Assembly: GCA_964504345.1 (NCBI GenBank)
Contig: CAZDDX010000001.1
Location: forward strand, 496,001 to 560,000
Direction of reading: 5' to 3'
DNA length: 64,000 nt
DNA from: CAMDTE01 sp964504345
GTDB lineage: Bacteria; Bacteroidota; Bacteroidia; Flavobacteriales; Schleiferiaceae
Below the pieces are notes generated by a model, which did no database searches, had not been told where the DNA came from, and was given only the letters and a program-made list of their open reading frames with translations. The translations under genes were made by a program, and so were the position numbers. Shown piece by piece: positions 1-9,122 of the stretch (the first letter of the stretch is position 1; each line of letters begins with the position of its first letter).

Positions 1-1
1 C

Positions 2-1450
2 GGCTACCACATGCAGGAGGCCGGTGCAACGCCCGCTTTGGAACTGGCGTTCACCCTGGCGGACGGCCGGGAGTACCTGCGAACGGGAAAAGCGGCGGGT
101 ATGGCGGTGGATGAATTTGCGCCCCGACTGTCCTTCTTTTGGGCTATTGGGATGGATTTCTGGACGGAAGTGGCCAAAATGCGCGCCGCCCGGGTCCTTT
201 GGGCCCGAATTGTGCGCGAAGAAGGCGGCACCTCGGCCAAGAGCCAAGCGCTGCGCACCCACTGCCAAACGTCGGGCTGGAGTCTTACGGAGCAGGAGCC
301 CTTCAACAACGTGGGACGCACGGCGGTTGAAGCACTGGCAGCCGCCTTGGGCGGCACCCAAAGTTTGCACACCAACGCCCTGGACGAGGCCATTGCCTTG
401 CCCACGGACTTTTCCGCGCGCATTGCGCGAAACATCCAGCTGTTCCTGCAGCAAAACACAGGAATCTGCCGCGTAGTGGATCCTTTGGGCGGCGCGCACC
501 ATTTGGAAACGCGCACGGCAGCGTTGATCGACGAGGCCTGGGCCACGTTGTGCGCGGTGGAGGAACAAGGCGGCATGACCGCCGCCATTGAAGCGGGATG
601 GCCCAAACTGCGCATTGAAGAGGCGGCTGCACAAAAACAAGCGCGCTTGGACGCGGCCAACGATGTATTAGTGGGCGTCAACGCGTTCAAAAGCACCGGA
701 CCGGAGGCCGAGTTGGAAATCCGCGAGGTGGACAACGTGGCCGTTCGGGAGGCGCAGGTGGCTCGACTGCGCCACTTGAAGGCGAGCCGGAACCCCGAAC
801 GGGTGGCGGCGGCTATAGCCGCTTTGGAAGCTGGTGCGCGAACCGACGCAAATTTGTTAGCTTTGGCGGTGGAGGCGGCGCGCAAGCGCGCCACCTTGGG
901 CGAAATCAGCGACGCTCTGGAACGGGTTTTTGGCCGGTACCAGGCGCGCATTCAAACCGTGAGCGGCGTGTACAAATCCTCTTTCCCAGAAGGCGGTCCG
1001 CTGGACCGCGTGGCCGAGCAGGCCGCGGCATTTGCGGCCCGTACCGGCAGACGTCCGCGCTTGTTGGTAGCCAAATTGGGGCAGGACGGTCACGACCGCG
1101 GCGCCAAGGTGGTGGCCACTGGATTCGCCGACGCGGGCTTTGACGTGGACATGGGTCCTTTGTTCCAAACCCCGGAAGAAGCTGCCCAACAAGCCGTGGA
1201 AAACGACGTCCACGTGGTGGGCGTGTCTTCTTTGGCCGCAGGACACAAAACCCTCGTTCCCGCGCTGGTTGCCGCCCTTGCTGCGCTCGGGCGCCCAGAC
1301 ATCCGCATCGTGGTGGGCGGCGTCATCCCGCAACAAGACTACGCCGAGCTCTTTGCGGCCGGCGCCACGTCGATATTCGGTCCCGGAACCCCCATACCCC
1401 AGGCCGCAGAGGAGATCTTGCGCGTCTTGACCAACGACTTCCAGGCCTGA
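2..1450 (+). CDS. scpA: Methylmalonyl-CoA mutase large subunit, C-terminal part (5' truncated by window)
   Basis: Adenosylcobalamin-dependent isomerase interconverting succinyl-CoA and (R)-methylmalonyl-CoA in propionate metabolism. The gene runs in from outside the window: the reading frame is open from base 2 and starts in the family's conserved GYHMQEAGA segment, so an ATG at 11 is internal. About 482 residues are visible, roughly two thirds of the usual ~710. The C-terminal cobalamin-binding domain is clear, with the DGHDRG motif whose His (codon at 1091) is the lower axial ligand, then the SSLAAGH and VGGVIP segments of the B12 fold. Presence of this domain marks it as the large (catalytic) subunit in two-subunit systems. 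It lies 12 bp before meaB, its usual partner, so an operon is likely. Confidence 0.95.
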   Translation, partial: GYHMQEAGATPALELAFTLADGREYLRTGKAAGMAVDEFAPRLSFFWAIGMDFWTEVAKMRAARVLWARIVREEGGTSAKSQALRTHCQTSGWSLTEQEPFNNVGRTAVEALAAALGGTQSLHTNALDEAIALPTDFSARIARNIQLFLQQNTGICRVVDPLGGAHHLETRTAALIDEAWATLCAVEEQGGMTAAIEAGWPKLRIEEAAAQKQARLDAANDVLVGVNAFKSTGPEAELEIREVDNVAVREAQVARLRHLKASRNPERVAAAIAALEAGARTDANLLALAVEAARKRATLGEISDALERVFGRYQARIQTVSGVYKSSFPEGGPLDRVAEQAAAFAARTGRRPRLLVAKLGQDGHDRGAKVVATGFADAGFDVDMGPLFQTPEEAAQQAVENDVHVVGVSSLAAGHKTLVPALVAALAALGRPDIRIVVGGVIPQQDYAELFAAGATSIFGPGTPIPQAAEEILRVLTNDFQA

Positions 1451-1462
1451 CCCCAGCTTTCC

Positions 1463-2521
1463 GTGGCCCTCAATCCCAACCTCCCCCCCTCGGCATCGGC
1501 TGCTCAAACGCAACCGGACCCCGGATCTGTGGATTGGATGGCATTTCTGGACCAACTGCAATCCGGCAACCGCGCCGCTTTGGGGCGCGCCCTCACGTGG
1601 GTGGAATCCACCCGGCAGGAAGACCGCATTCGGGCTACGGCACTATTGGAGGCGCTCCCGGAACCTGTTCAGCCGTCTTTTCGCCTGGGTGTCAGCGGAA
1701 TACCGGGAGTTGGCAAAAGCACCTGGACCGAAGCCTACGGCCTACTGCTTTTGCGCGATCAGCCGGAAGCTAAACTGGCCGTACTAGCCGTGGACCCGTC
1801 CAGTTCCGTGCGCGGGGGATCCCTCTTGGGGGACAAAACACGCATGGAGCAGCTCTCCTTGCACCCGCGCGCCTTTGTGCGTCCCTCACCGGCCGGCACT
1901 TCTCTGGGCGGCGTAACCTGGGGAACGCGCGATTCCATTACTCTGTGCGAACGTTTGGGATACACCCACATTTTGGTGGAAACCGTCGGGGTAGGCCAGT
2001 CCGAGACGGCGGTGCACGACCTGGTGGATTGCCTCCTCTTGTTGTTGATGCCTGCTTCCGGAGACGGGCTTCAGGGCATGAAAAAAGGCATCATGGAGGT
2101 GGCGGACGTCGTTGCCGTGCAAAAGGCCGATGGAGCGCTCTTGTCCGCGGCGCAGCAAGCCGCTGCCGATGCGCGCGCTGCTTTGCGCTTTACCGCGTCG
2201 GCAGAATCCCACTGGGTCGTCCCCGTTCAAACCGTTTCCGCATTGACCGGTGCGGGTATGGAGGACTTATTGGCCACGCTGGACCGATTTTTTCGCCACG
2301 CACACGCCTCCGGACGTTGGGCCCAACGCCGTACGGGTCAGCTAAAAAAAGCTTTCTGGGAGGGATTGGAACACGCTGCCTGGGACTTATTGCGTTCGCA
2401 CCCGGACCACGTAGCACGCTGGAATGCATTGGCCCAAGCCGTGGTGGAAAACCAAACAGATCCGCGCCGTGCCGTGGAAGAAGCCTTGCGTTCCGCCGGA
2501 CTGCTCCCAAGTTTGGATTAA
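1463..2521 (+). CDS. meaB: Methylmalonyl-CoA mutase-associated GTPase MeaB
   Basis: G3E-family P-loop GTPase (ArgK/MeaB) that protects and reactivates methylmalonyl-CoA mutase and gates cobalamin loading. The 352-aa product carries a Walker A motif GIPGVGKST at about residues 79-87, the ETVGVGQSE switch segment and a long C-terminal helical part used for dimerisation. The start is GTG at 1463, 12 bp after the mutase stop; an in-frame ATG at 1538 would shorten the poorly conserved N-terminus, so the start is moderately certain. Adjacent to its client enzyme, which supports the assignment strongly. The gene converges on the minus-strand gene ending at 2609; the 87-bp gap holds an imperfect inverted repeat around 2563-2582 but no clean terminator. 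Confidence 0.95.
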   Translation: MALNPNLPPSASAAQTQPDPGSVDWMAFLDQLQSGNRAALGRALTWVESTRQEDRIRATALLEALPEPVQPSFRLGVSGIPGVGKSTWTEAYGLLLLRDQPEAKLAVLAVDPSSSVRGGSLLGDKTRMEQLSLHPRAFVRPSPAGTSLGGVTWGTRDSITLCERLGYTHILVETVGVGQSETAVHDLVDCLLLLLMPASGDGLQGMKKGIMEVADVVAVQKADGALLSAAQQAAADARAALRFTASAESHWVVPVQTVSALTGAGMEDLLATLDRFFRHAHASGRWAQRRTGQLKKAFWEGLEHAAWDLLRSHPDHVARWNALAQAVVENQTDPRRAVEEALRSAGLLPSLD

Positions 2522-2608
2522 TAAAAACCGATGGTTACCGGAATCACCCGGACCAAGGCACACGTCCGGACGTGCCCCCTGTTTATTTTCTTGGATCTTG
2601 ACGCCCCA

Positions 2609-3130
2609 TTAGAACTCCATGTAGGCTTCGTTGCGCAGAAAATTGAGCGCAGCCGTCGTGGGAATGGTCTCCATTTGGAGCGTTTGTTCCAAAATGCGCT
2701 TCGCCAAGTCCACAGCTGAAGCTTGCGGATCCAACGAATTAGAGGTCTGGTTGATGATGCTCACCAAGGCGTTTTTCGCCGTGGTAATCATCTGCCAAGC
2801 TTCTGCCGAAACGTAAATCTGCTGCGATAAATTGTATTCAAACTCCTGGCGGATGGTCAAATTCAACAAGGTATGGTACTCCCGTGCAGACAACGTACCG
2901 GGCTGAACACGAACCAACAAGGAATTCGGAGCAATGCGCTCCAACAACAAAGTAAGACGCTCGTAGGCTTGCATGCGCACCGGCAACGCCTGGTTTTGCG
3001 CCGCGCGGCGCAACTCACTTTTCCGGCGTCGCTCGTCGTTCTCCATGAAGGAGGTCAGCATCAAATACGCCAAGATCAACATCAATACGGCGGGGAAAAC
3101 ACTCCGCACCACATCCAAGAATACTTCCAT
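2609..3130 (-). CDS. Conserved Bacteroidota membrane-anchored protein, function unknown
   Basis: A 173-aa protein with one hydrophobic segment near the N-terminus (about residues 9-27) followed by a charged region (NDERRRKSELRR) and a helical soluble domain. No catalytic motif is visible. The arrangement suggests a single-pass inner-membrane protein with the bulk in the cytoplasm. Similar short proteins occur widely in Flavobacteriia as uncharacterised families (DUF7935-like is my best guess, not certain). It is divergent from the aminotransferase gene, with only 33 bp between start codons, so the two promoters overlap. Confidence 0.75.
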   Translation of the reverse strand: MEVFLDVVRSVFPAVLMLILAYLMLTSFMENDERRRKSELRRAAQNQALPVRMQAYERLTLLLERIAPNSLLVRVQPGTLSAREYHTLLNLTIRQEFEYNLSQQIYVSAEAWQMITTAKNALVSIINQTSNSLDPQASAVDLAKRILEQTLQMETIPTTAALNFLRNEAYMEF

Positions 3131-3151
3131 GCAGCGAATATCGGCAATAAC

Positions 3152-3159
3152 TACATTTG
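3152..3159 (+). promoter_or_regulatory. Putative -7 element TACATTTG of the aminotransferase gene
   Basis: Exact match to the Bacteroidota TAnnTTTG -7 consensus. Only 4 nt separate it from the ATG at 3164, so transcription would start at or next to the start codon. Confidence 0.6.
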
Positions 3160-3163
3160 TTGC

Positions 3164-4351
3164 ATGGCAAAATTGTCCAATCGTGTCGCCCGCATGGGAT
3201 TGCCCATGACCATCGAAATGGCGAAGAAAAGTAGGGCCTTAGCCGCTCAAGGCCACCACGTGGTCAATTTGAGTTTGGGCGAGCCGGATTTTGACACCCC
3301 CAGTTGGGTCAAAGACGCTGCCGTTGAGGCCATTCACAACAACCAATCGCACTACACTCCCGTACCCGGCATCCCGGAGCTGCGCGCGGCCATTGCCGCC
3401 AAATTGCACGACGAAAACGGATTGGACTACGCCCCCTCCCAAATCATCGTCAGCACCGGTGCCAAGCAAAGCATTGCGAACGCGGTCTTGGCGCTGGTCA
3501 ACCCGGGCGATGAGGTAGTCGTTCCCGCCCCCTACTGGGTTTCGTATGTAGATTTGGTGGAATTTGCCGACGGTGTTGTGGTTTCCCCGGTTTCGGACCT
3601 GACGTCGGGATTCAAAATGACTCCGGATCAGCTGCGTGCGGCGTTTACCGAAAAAACCAGACTCCTGATTTTCTCCAGCCCCAACAATCCATCCGGCGCC
3701 GTATACAGCCCCGAGGAACTGGAAGGATTGGCCGCCGTTTTGCGCGACTTTCCCCAAGTATTTGTTTTGGCCGACGAAATCTACGAGTACATCCGGTACC
3801 AGGAACCGTACGTGAGTTTGGCGAGCCTCCCCGGCATGAAAGACCGCGTGGGAACCGTGAATGGCCTCTCCAAAGGATTTGCCATGACGGGCTGGCGCTT
3901 GGGTTATTTAGCGGCCCCACAAGACGTGGCGGACGCCTGCGAAAAGATCCAAAGTCAGTTCACCAGCGCCACTTCCAGCATTACGCAACACGCGGCGGTG
4001 GCTGCCCTGCGTACCCGTCGTGCAGACGTCTCCTACATGACCGACGCCTTTACGTCCCGACGCTCCCTCTTTTTCAACGCACTCTCCCCCATACCCGGCC
4101 TCAAAATGGCCTTGCCGGAAGGCGCTTTTTACTTGTTTGCAGACGCCTCCGCCTATTTGGCGCCCAATGGATTCCCTTCCGCAACCGAATTGTGCCTGCA
4201 CCTTTTGGAAACGGCCTACGTCTCCTCGGTGCCCGGCGACGCATTCGGCTTGCCCGGATACATTCGGTGGAGTTTTGCCGCTTCATCGGAAGATTTGGTC
4301 GAGGCGGGCAAACGTTTAACCCAAGCTTTTGCCGCTCTGCGCCATGCCTAA
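3164..4351 (+). CDS. Pyridoxal-phosphate-dependent aminotransferase (aspartate aminotransferase family)
   Basis: Class I fold-type I aminotransferase of 395 aa, most likely transferring the amino group of aspartate to 2-oxoglutarate. Visible motifs are NLSLGEPDFDTP near the N-terminus, SSPNNPSG (about 171-178), ADEIYEY (about 203-209) with the PLP-contacting Asp, and SKGFAMTGWRLGY, whose Lys (about 237) forms the Schiff base; the Arg that binds the substrate carboxylate is near the C-terminus (GYIRWSFA). The reading frame is open far upstream, but ATG at 3164 is chosen because family similarity begins there and a -7 promoter element ends 5 nt before it. Its stop overlaps the trkH start by 8 nt. 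Exact substrate preference cannot be read from sequence. Confidence 0.9.
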   Translation: MAKLSNRVARMGLPMTIEMAKKSRALAAQGHHVVNLSLGEPDFDTPSWVKDAAVEAIHNNQSHYTPVPGIPELRAAIAAKLHDENGLDYAPSQIIVSTGAKQSIANAVLALVNPGDEVVVPAPYWVSYVDLVEFADGVVVSPVSDLTSGFKMTPDQLRAAFTEKTRLLIFSSPNNPSGAVYSPEELEGLAAVLRDFPQVFVLADEIYEYIRYQEPYVSLASLPGMKDRVGTVNGLSKGFAMTGWRLGYLAAPQDVADACEKIQSQFTSATSSITQHAAVAALRTRRADVSYMTDAFTSRRSLFFNALSPIPGLKMALPEGAFYLFADASAYLAPNGFPSATELCLHLLETAYVSSVPGDAFGLPGYIRWSFAASSEDLVEAGKRLTQAFAALRHA

Positions 4352-6179
4352 CCAAGGAAAGCACACCCCGCTGGACGCCGTGCGCGAATGGGTCAACCTC
4401 CGCATTTACGACAGCAAAACACGAGTCATTAAAGGGCTTCGTTACTTGTCCGTGCCCATCAGCATGGCCGCGGTAGCAGCCTTGGTGGTGTTCCACGGTT
4501 TCAAACTGAACGCAGAAGACCAAGCCTGGGTGGAGTGGATCCTAAAGGGAACCATTGGATACTATATTTTCAAGTACGTCATCGAATTCTTTTATTCCTT
4601 CAACCCCAGACAGTACCTGCGGGAGTCCAAATGGGAAGGAGTGTTGATGGCCTACATGCTCCTCAACATCATCAGCATCAATTTCTTGGGCTTTGAGCCC
4701 ATGTCGCAATTGGGGCAGTACTTGGGGTTCCAACAGCTGGACCAGTTCTTCATGGTGTTGGTTCAAGGGTATTTTTTGCTCTTTATTGCCCTGGAGGTTG
4801 GTAAAGCCAGTTCCTTGCTGGCGCACTTGCAAGTCAGTCCTCCAGGTATGTTGGTGTTGAGCTTTGGAATTTTGGGGCTTCTTGGAACGGGCCTCTTACT
4901 CCTTCCGGAGATGACGGCAGACGGTTCCGGATTGGGTCTGCTGGACGCCGGATTTACCACCATCTCCGCCATTTGCGTAACCGGACTGACCACCTTTGAC
5001 GTCAGCAGCGTTTTGAGCTTCAAGGGACAGTTTGTTTTGATGGTTTTGATCCAATTGGGCGGCTTGAATTTTATCTCCTTTGCCTCCTTGTTGGCGCTTT
5101 TTTCCAGAAACGGCATGGGGTTGCGCTACCACAGTCTGCTGCAAGCAAGCTACAGTACCGAATCTTTGGAGTCCGGAATGGACCTCTTCAAACAAGTGTA
5201 CAAACTCACGTTTACCATTGAACTGTTGTCTGCTATTCTTTTGTACGTGAGTTGGGGACCTGAAATGACTTTTTCCAATACCGGAGAACGCGTATTCTTC
5301 TCCGTTTTCCACAGCATTTCCGCATTCAACAACGCCGGCTTCGCCCTATTCCCGTCTGGCTTAATGGACCCCTCCACGGTTCATTCGTATGGGCTCCACA
5401 TGGTCATTGCGTTCACCCTCATTTTTGGCGGCATGGGCTTTTCACCCATGCGGGAACTTTTTGGGTACCGTCAAATCAAAACGCGTAGAAACCAACCGTG
5501 GAAGCACCTTTCCGTTAACACCCGCATAGCGCTGTGGTCCGCCACCTCTTTGTTGGTCTTGGGCACTTTGGTCTTTTGGGCCTTGGAGCGCAACGGAGTA
5601 CTCCGGAATTCAGATTGGTCCTCCCAATTAATCGGTTCCTTTTTTCAATCCGCTACCGCGCGAACGGCGGGTTTCAATACCCTCGATTTTGGCGCCATGG
5701 CCCTTCCCACCATTTTGTTCTTTGTTTTCCTGATGTTCATTGGCGGTAATTCCGGTTCTACCGCAGGCGGAATTAAAACCAGCACCTTTGCGTTGGTATT
5801 TCTTTCCGCCTTGTCCACAATCCGCGGAGAAACAAAAGTTGAACTGCTTCGAACCACTATTCCCTTGGAACTGCTGCGGCGCGCGTTTTCGGTGTTTTTG
5901 TTTTCCATCAGCCTAATTTTCATCAGCGTTATTGCTTTAACCATGACGGACGCTCATTTTGGATTGGCTAGACTCCTTTTTGAGGAGGTCAGTGCGTTCT
6001 GCACCGTTGGCTTGAGTACCGGAATCACCAGTTCCCTCAGCTCGGCCGGCAAGGTTATTTTGATGGTATCTATGTTCGTGGGACGCGTGGGGACGGTAAC
6101 TTTGGCCTTCGCTTTGAGCAAGCCGCGCAAAGAGTCCGCTACCTACCGGTACCCGGACGCCCAAATTGAAGTTGGTTAA
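4344..6179 (+). CDS. trkH: TrkH/KtrB-type potassium uptake channel subunit
   Basis: Integral membrane K+ translocation subunit of about 611 aa. The four pore-loop segments of the TrkH/KtrB fold are visible: SAICVTGLTT, SAFNNAGF, ATARTAGFN followed by GGNSGSTAGGIKTST, and SAFCTVGLSTG, each with the filter glycine. An N-terminal extension with about three extra hydrophobic segments precedes the core, a common form in Bacteroidota. ATG at 4344 overlaps the upstream aminotransferase stop by 8 nt, suggesting translational coupling. The regulatory TrkA/KtrA subunit is not in this window. Followed after 4 bp by ubiE. Confidence 0.93.
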   Translation: MPNQGKHTPLDAVREWVNLRIYDSKTRVIKGLRYLSVPISMAAVAALVVFHGFKLNAEDQAWVEWILKGTIGYYIFKYVIEFFYSFNPRQYLRESKWEGVLMAYMLLNIISINFLGFEPMSQLGQYLGFQQLDQFFMVLVQGYFLLFIALEVGKASSLLAHLQVSPPGMLVLSFGILGLLGTGLLLLPEMTADGSGLGLLDAGFTTISAICVTGLTTFDVSSVLSFKGQFVLMVLIQLGGLNFISFASLLALFSRNGMGLRYHSLLQASYSTESLESGMDLFKQVYKLTFTIELLSAILLYVSWGPEMTFSNTGERVFFSVFHSISAFNNAGFALFPSGLMDPSTVHSYGLHMVIAFTLIFGGMGFSPMRELFGYRQIKTRRNQPWKHLSVNTRIALWSATSLLVLGTLVFWALERNGVLRNSDWSSQLIGSFFQSATARTAGFNTLDFGAMALPTILFFVFLMFIGGNSGSTAGGIKTSTFALVFLSALSTIRGETKVELLRTTIPLELLRRAFSVFLFSISLIFISVIALTMTDAHFGLARLLFEEVSAFCTVGLSTGITSSLSSAGKVILMVSMFVGRVGTVTLAFALSKPRKESATYRYPDAQIEVG

Positions 6180-6183
6180 CCCC

Positions 6184-6909
6184 ATGTCCACCGTAAAACC
6201 CTACCATTCCGACGGTTCCAAAAAGGAGCAAGTGGCGGATATGTTCAACGCCATTGCCGGCAAATACGATTTCTTGAATCGCGTTCTGTCCCTGGGAATC
6301 GACGTAGGCTGGCGCAAAAAAACCGTACGCGCCGTAGCCCGCTACCAACCCCGCTTGCTGTTGGACGTGGCCACCGGCACCGCAGACCTCGCCATGGCTT
6401 TGGCCAAAGGTTGCCCGGGCGCGCAAGTGGAAGGCGCAGACATCTCCGCGGGCATGTTGGACGTTGGGCGCCAGAAAGTAGCGCAACGCGGCCTGGCCAA
6501 TCGGGTACAGTTGATCTTGGGCGACGGCGAAAAGCTTCCCTTCGAAGACAACCGGTTCGACGCCGTCACGGTGGCGTTTGGGGTTCGCAATTTTGAAAAC
6601 TTACAGGCTGGCTTGGTGGACATGCTCCGCGTGTTGAAACCCGGCGCACCTCTGGCCGTACTGGAGTTTTCACAACCCACCCGCCAACCGTTCCGCGCCT
6701 TTTATTTCTTCTACTTCAAGCACATCCTCCCCCGCATTGGAAAATGGGTGAGTCGGGATTCTGCCGCCTATACCTACCTACCGGCTTCGGTGGAGGCTTT
6801 TCCCTACGGACAAGCATTTCTGGACGAACTGGCCAAAGCCGGCTACCGCAATGCTTCCGCGCGGCCCTTAACGTTTGGCATTGCCACCTTGTACCTCGCC
6901 GAAAAATAA
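6184..6909 (+). CDS. ubiE: Demethylmenaquinone methyltransferase
   Basis: SAM-dependent C-methyltransferase catalysing the last step of menaquinone synthesis (menG function expected, as Flavobacteria use menaquinone). The 241-aa product has the family signature YDFLNRVLSLGID near the N-terminus, the SAM-binding LLDVATGTADLA, a DAVTVAFGVRNF segment and the C-terminal PLTFGIATLY typical of UbiE/MenG. ATG at 6184 follows trkH by 4 bp; an upstream in-frame ATG at 6166 lies inside trkH and is less likely. The stop codon overlaps the next start as TAATG, so ubiE and porT are probably co-translated, a pairing seen in other Flavobacteria. Confidence 0.95.
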   Translation: MSTVKPYHSDGSKKEQVADMFNAIAGKYDFLNRVLSLGIDVGWRKKTVRAVARYQPRLLLDVATGTADLAMALAKGCPGAQVEGADISAGMLDVGRQKVAQRGLANRVQLILGDGEKLPFEDNRFDAVTVAFGVRNFENLQAGLVDMLRVLKPGAPLAVLEFSQPTRQPFRAFYFFYFKHILPRIGKWVSRDSAAYTYLPASVEAFPYGQAFLDELAKAGYRNASARPLTFGIATLYLAEK

Positions 6910-7628
6910 TGTCCCCTTCCGTGCGTTATTCCCTCATGAACAGCCCCTTTTTCGCCACCCTTGCGGCACTGTTGCTCGCAACCAATCTTTTGGGGCAAAA
7001 CCAAACATTGAATCTACCGCGGTACGACAGCAAACCCATTCACTTTGGGTTCATTTTGGGGGTCAACCAAATGGATTTTCGGGTGCGCCCGGCCACCCAG
7101 CTGCCGGAGTCCGTATTCAACGTAAAAAGCACCCAACAACCCGGTTTCATGGTGGGCATTGTGAGCAATTTCCGCTTGAACAAACACATGGACCTGCGCC
7201 ACATTCCCACCTATTCAGCAGGCGAACGTTTGCTGCAGTTTGATGCCCTGGACCCCAGTACCGGCCAACGGCGTTGGATCGATAAGAAAGTCGAATCGTC
7301 GTTGGTGATTCTGCCTTTGGAATTAAAGTTGAAAACGGACCGGATTGGAAACCACCGATGGTACGCCATCGCATCGGCCAATTACACCTTGGATTTGGCC
7401 AGCAAAGCCAAAGTAGTGGACGACCGCCTGTTCAAACTACAACAACAAGACTTTGGGTACGACCTGGGCGTCGGATTGGACTTGTATTTTGAGTACTTCA
7501 AATTCTCCCCCCAACTGCGCTACCAATTTGGTCAAGGAGATTTGCGCGTGCAAGACGGAACCAATTATGTGGCATCCCTCAACGGCTTGCAGAGCCGCTG
7601 CACGTACATCGTCTTTACGTTTGAATAA
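6909..7628 (+). CDS. porT: PorT-like outer-membrane beta-barrel protein (T9SS-associated)
   Basis: Outer-membrane protein of about 239 aa of the PorT family, needed for type IX secretion and gliding in studied Bacteroidota. A signal peptide is visible (hydrophobic stretch then LLGQ cleavage region), followed by alternating hydrophobic/aromatic strands such as IHFGFILGVNQMDF and a terminal strand ending in FTFE. The assignment rests on the fold, length and gene order: ubiE-porT-spoU is a recurring order in Flavobacteria. ATG at 6909 overlaps the ubiE stop; ATG at 6936 gives an equally good signal peptide. A protein with a T9SS sorting tail at the right end of the window shows the system is used here. 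Confidence 0.82.
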   Translation: MSPSVRYSLMNSPFFATLAALLLATNLLGQNQTLNLPRYDSKPIHFGFILGVNQMDFRVRPATQLPESVFNVKSTQQPGFMVGIVSNFRLNKHMDLRHIPTYSAGERLLQFDALDPSTGQRRWIDKKVESSLVILPLELKLKTDRIGNHRWYAIASANYTLDLASKAKVVDDRLFKLQQQDFGYDLGVGLDLYFEYFKFSPQLRYQFGQGDLRVQDGTNYVASLNGLQSRCTYIVFTFE

Positions 7629-7652
7629 GCGGAAGGTCTCAGATCCGTCGGC

Positions 7653-8441
7653 CTAAAGTGCCCGGGTCAATTCGTACAAGGCAATCCCTGCCGCGTTGGC
7701 CACATTGAGCGATTCTGCTCCCGGCGCCACGCGCGGAATAGTGACCACCTCCGTACACAGCGTCCGAATTTCTGGCGATATCCCGCGTCCTTCGTTCCCC
7801 AATACCACCGCAACCGTTTCCGGTGCCTGTATTTTGGCCAACGGGGTTCCTTCCATGTCCGTTGCCCAAAGAGGAATGCCCACGGTTTTCCACGTTCGCA
7901 AGAGCGGCTCCAAAGGCAAACGCCGTACCGGCATACGTGCCAAAGAACCCATTGAGGCCTGTACCACCTTCGGTTGAAAGGCGTCGGCCGAATCCTCTGA
8001 AAGCCAAACGCCTGCTGCGCCAAACCAATCCGCCAAGCGAACGATGGTTCCCAAATTACCCGGATCGCGCACACCGTCCAGCACCAGGTGAATTCCGCGG
8101 AGTGGTTCTCCGGAGGGAAACTTTTCTGAGGGCAAGGAAAACACGGCCAATACGGAGGACGGCGTCTCCAAAGAAGAGGCCTCTGCCATTCCGGACATCG
8201 TTGCCACAAACGCGGCAGCGTGGGGTCCCCAAGACGACTGTGCGGGAACGGTAGCCCACCAATCGGAGGTACCCACCACGGTTACGGGCTCCCATCCGGA
8301 TTCCAAAAAGGACTGCACGGCCTTGGGCGTTTCCACCAAAAACTGCCCCGCAGACAGTCGGCCTTTTTTCGCCTGCAACGCACGCAAATCCTTGGCCAAA
8401 CGTTTGCTCAAGGGGGCGGGAAGGCCGGAGTCTCGTTCCAT
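7653..8441 (-). CDS. TrmH/SpoU-family RNA 2'-O-methyltransferase
   Basis: SPOUT-class methyltransferase of about 262 aa acting on rRNA or tRNA ribose; the exact target is unknown. An N-terminal substrate-binding domain (SKRLAKDLRALQAKKGR...FLVETPKAV) precedes the trefoil-knot SpoU domain, with motif 1 LDGVRDPGNLGTIVR, motif 2 LGNEGRGIS and motif 3 IPRVAPGAESLNVANAAGIALYE. ATG at 8441 is preferred over an in-frame GTG at 8456, because a TATCTTGC sequence (8446-8453, minus strand) resembling a -7 element ends 4 nt before it. It converges with porT (24-bp gap) and diverges from rpe. Confidence 0.92.
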   Translation of the reverse strand: MERDSGLPAPLSKRLAKDLRALQAKKGRLSAGQFLVETPKAVQSFLESGWEPVTVVGTSDWWATVPAQSSWGPHAAAFVATMSGMAEASSLETPSSVLAVFSLPSEKFPSGEPLRGIHLVLDGVRDPGNLGTIVRLADWFGAAGVWLSEDSADAFQPKVVQASMGSLARMPVRRLPLEPLLRTWKTVGIPLWATDMEGTPLAKIQAPETVAVVLGNEGRGISPEIRTLCTEVVTIPRVAPGAESLNVANAAGIALYELTRAL

Positions 8442-8458
8442 GTGCGCAAGATACACCC

Positions 8459-8466
8459 TACCTTTG
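8459..8466 (+). promoter_or_regulatory. -7 element TACCTTTG of rpe
   Basis: Perfect TAnnTTTG match 14 nt before the rpe ATG, in the divergent gap with the SpoU-type methyltransferase gene. Confidence 0.65.
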
Positions 8467-8480
8467 GTAAAAATTTGACC

Positions 8481-9122
8481 ATGGCCCTCATCGCTCCTTC
8501 CCTACTCTCTGCGGACTTTGGCAACCTCGAACGCGACGTTCGTCGCATGGACCAAAGTGCCGCCGCGTGGCACCACGTGGACATCATGGACGGAGTATTT
8601 GTGCCCAACCTATCGTTTGGACTTCCGGTGGTCAAAGCCATCAAAAAGGCGGCCACCAAGCCGCTGGACGTGCATTTGATGATTGTGGAGCCGGATCGCT
8701 ACATCGGTGCCTTTCGCGACGCTGGTGCGGACCACCTCACGGTGCACATCGAAGCCTGCCCCCACCTCCACCGCACCCTGCAGGCCATCCGCCAAGCGGG
8801 CATGCGCCCGGGCATTGCGGTCAACCCACACACGCCCATTTCAGCCCTGGAGAGCATCGTCGGCGACGCAGACTTGGTGTGCCTGATGAGCGTCAATCCC
8901 GGCTTTGGCGGGCAAAAATTCATTGAGTCCACTTACGAAAAAGTACGCCAGCTGCGCGCGCTGGCAGGCCCTGATTTGCTGATTGAAATCGACGGAGGGG
9001 TCACGTTGGAAAACGCGCCGCTCTTGCTGGCCGCCGGCGCCAACGTACTGGTGGCGGGCAATACCGTTTTTGGCGCCCCCAACCCGGAAGAAGCCGTGGC
9101 TCAATTGGCGGCGATTAAGTGA
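8481..9122 (+). CDS. rpe: Ribulose-phosphate 3-epimerase
   Basis: Interconverts D-ribulose 5-phosphate and D-xylulose 5-phosphate in the non-oxidative pentose phosphate pathway. The 213-aa TIM barrel starts with IAPSLLSADFGNL and shows HVDIMDG (metal-binding His and catalytic Asp), DVHLMI, MSVNPGFGGQKF (phosphate loop) and EIDGGV with the second catalytic Asp. Length and motifs are standard. The frame is open upstream, but the start is fixed by family similarity and by the TACCTTTG promoter element. Its TGA overlaps a GTG start of the next gene (GTGA), implying coupling to the TamL-like protein. Confidence 0.97.
   Translation: MALIAPSLLSADFGNLERDVRRMDQSAAAWHHVDIMDGVFVPNLSFGLPVVKAIKKAATKPLDVHLMIVEPDRYIGAFRDAGADHLTVHIEACPHLHRTLQAIRQAGMRPGIAVNPHTPISALESIVGDADLVCLMSVNPGFGGQKFIESTYEKVRQLRALAGPDLLIEIDGGVTLENAPLLLAAGANVLVAGNTVFGAPNPEEAVAQLAAIK

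Noticed and set aside
857..1561. Long minus-strand reading frame opposite the mutase and meaB genes
   Set aside because: It is antisense to well-conserved coding sequence, and its translation has no recognisable motif; GC-rich DNA commonly gives such frames.
2873..3163. Upstream extension of the aminotransferase frame
   Set aside because: It runs antisense through the 173-aa gene; family similarity and the promoter element both place the start at 3164.
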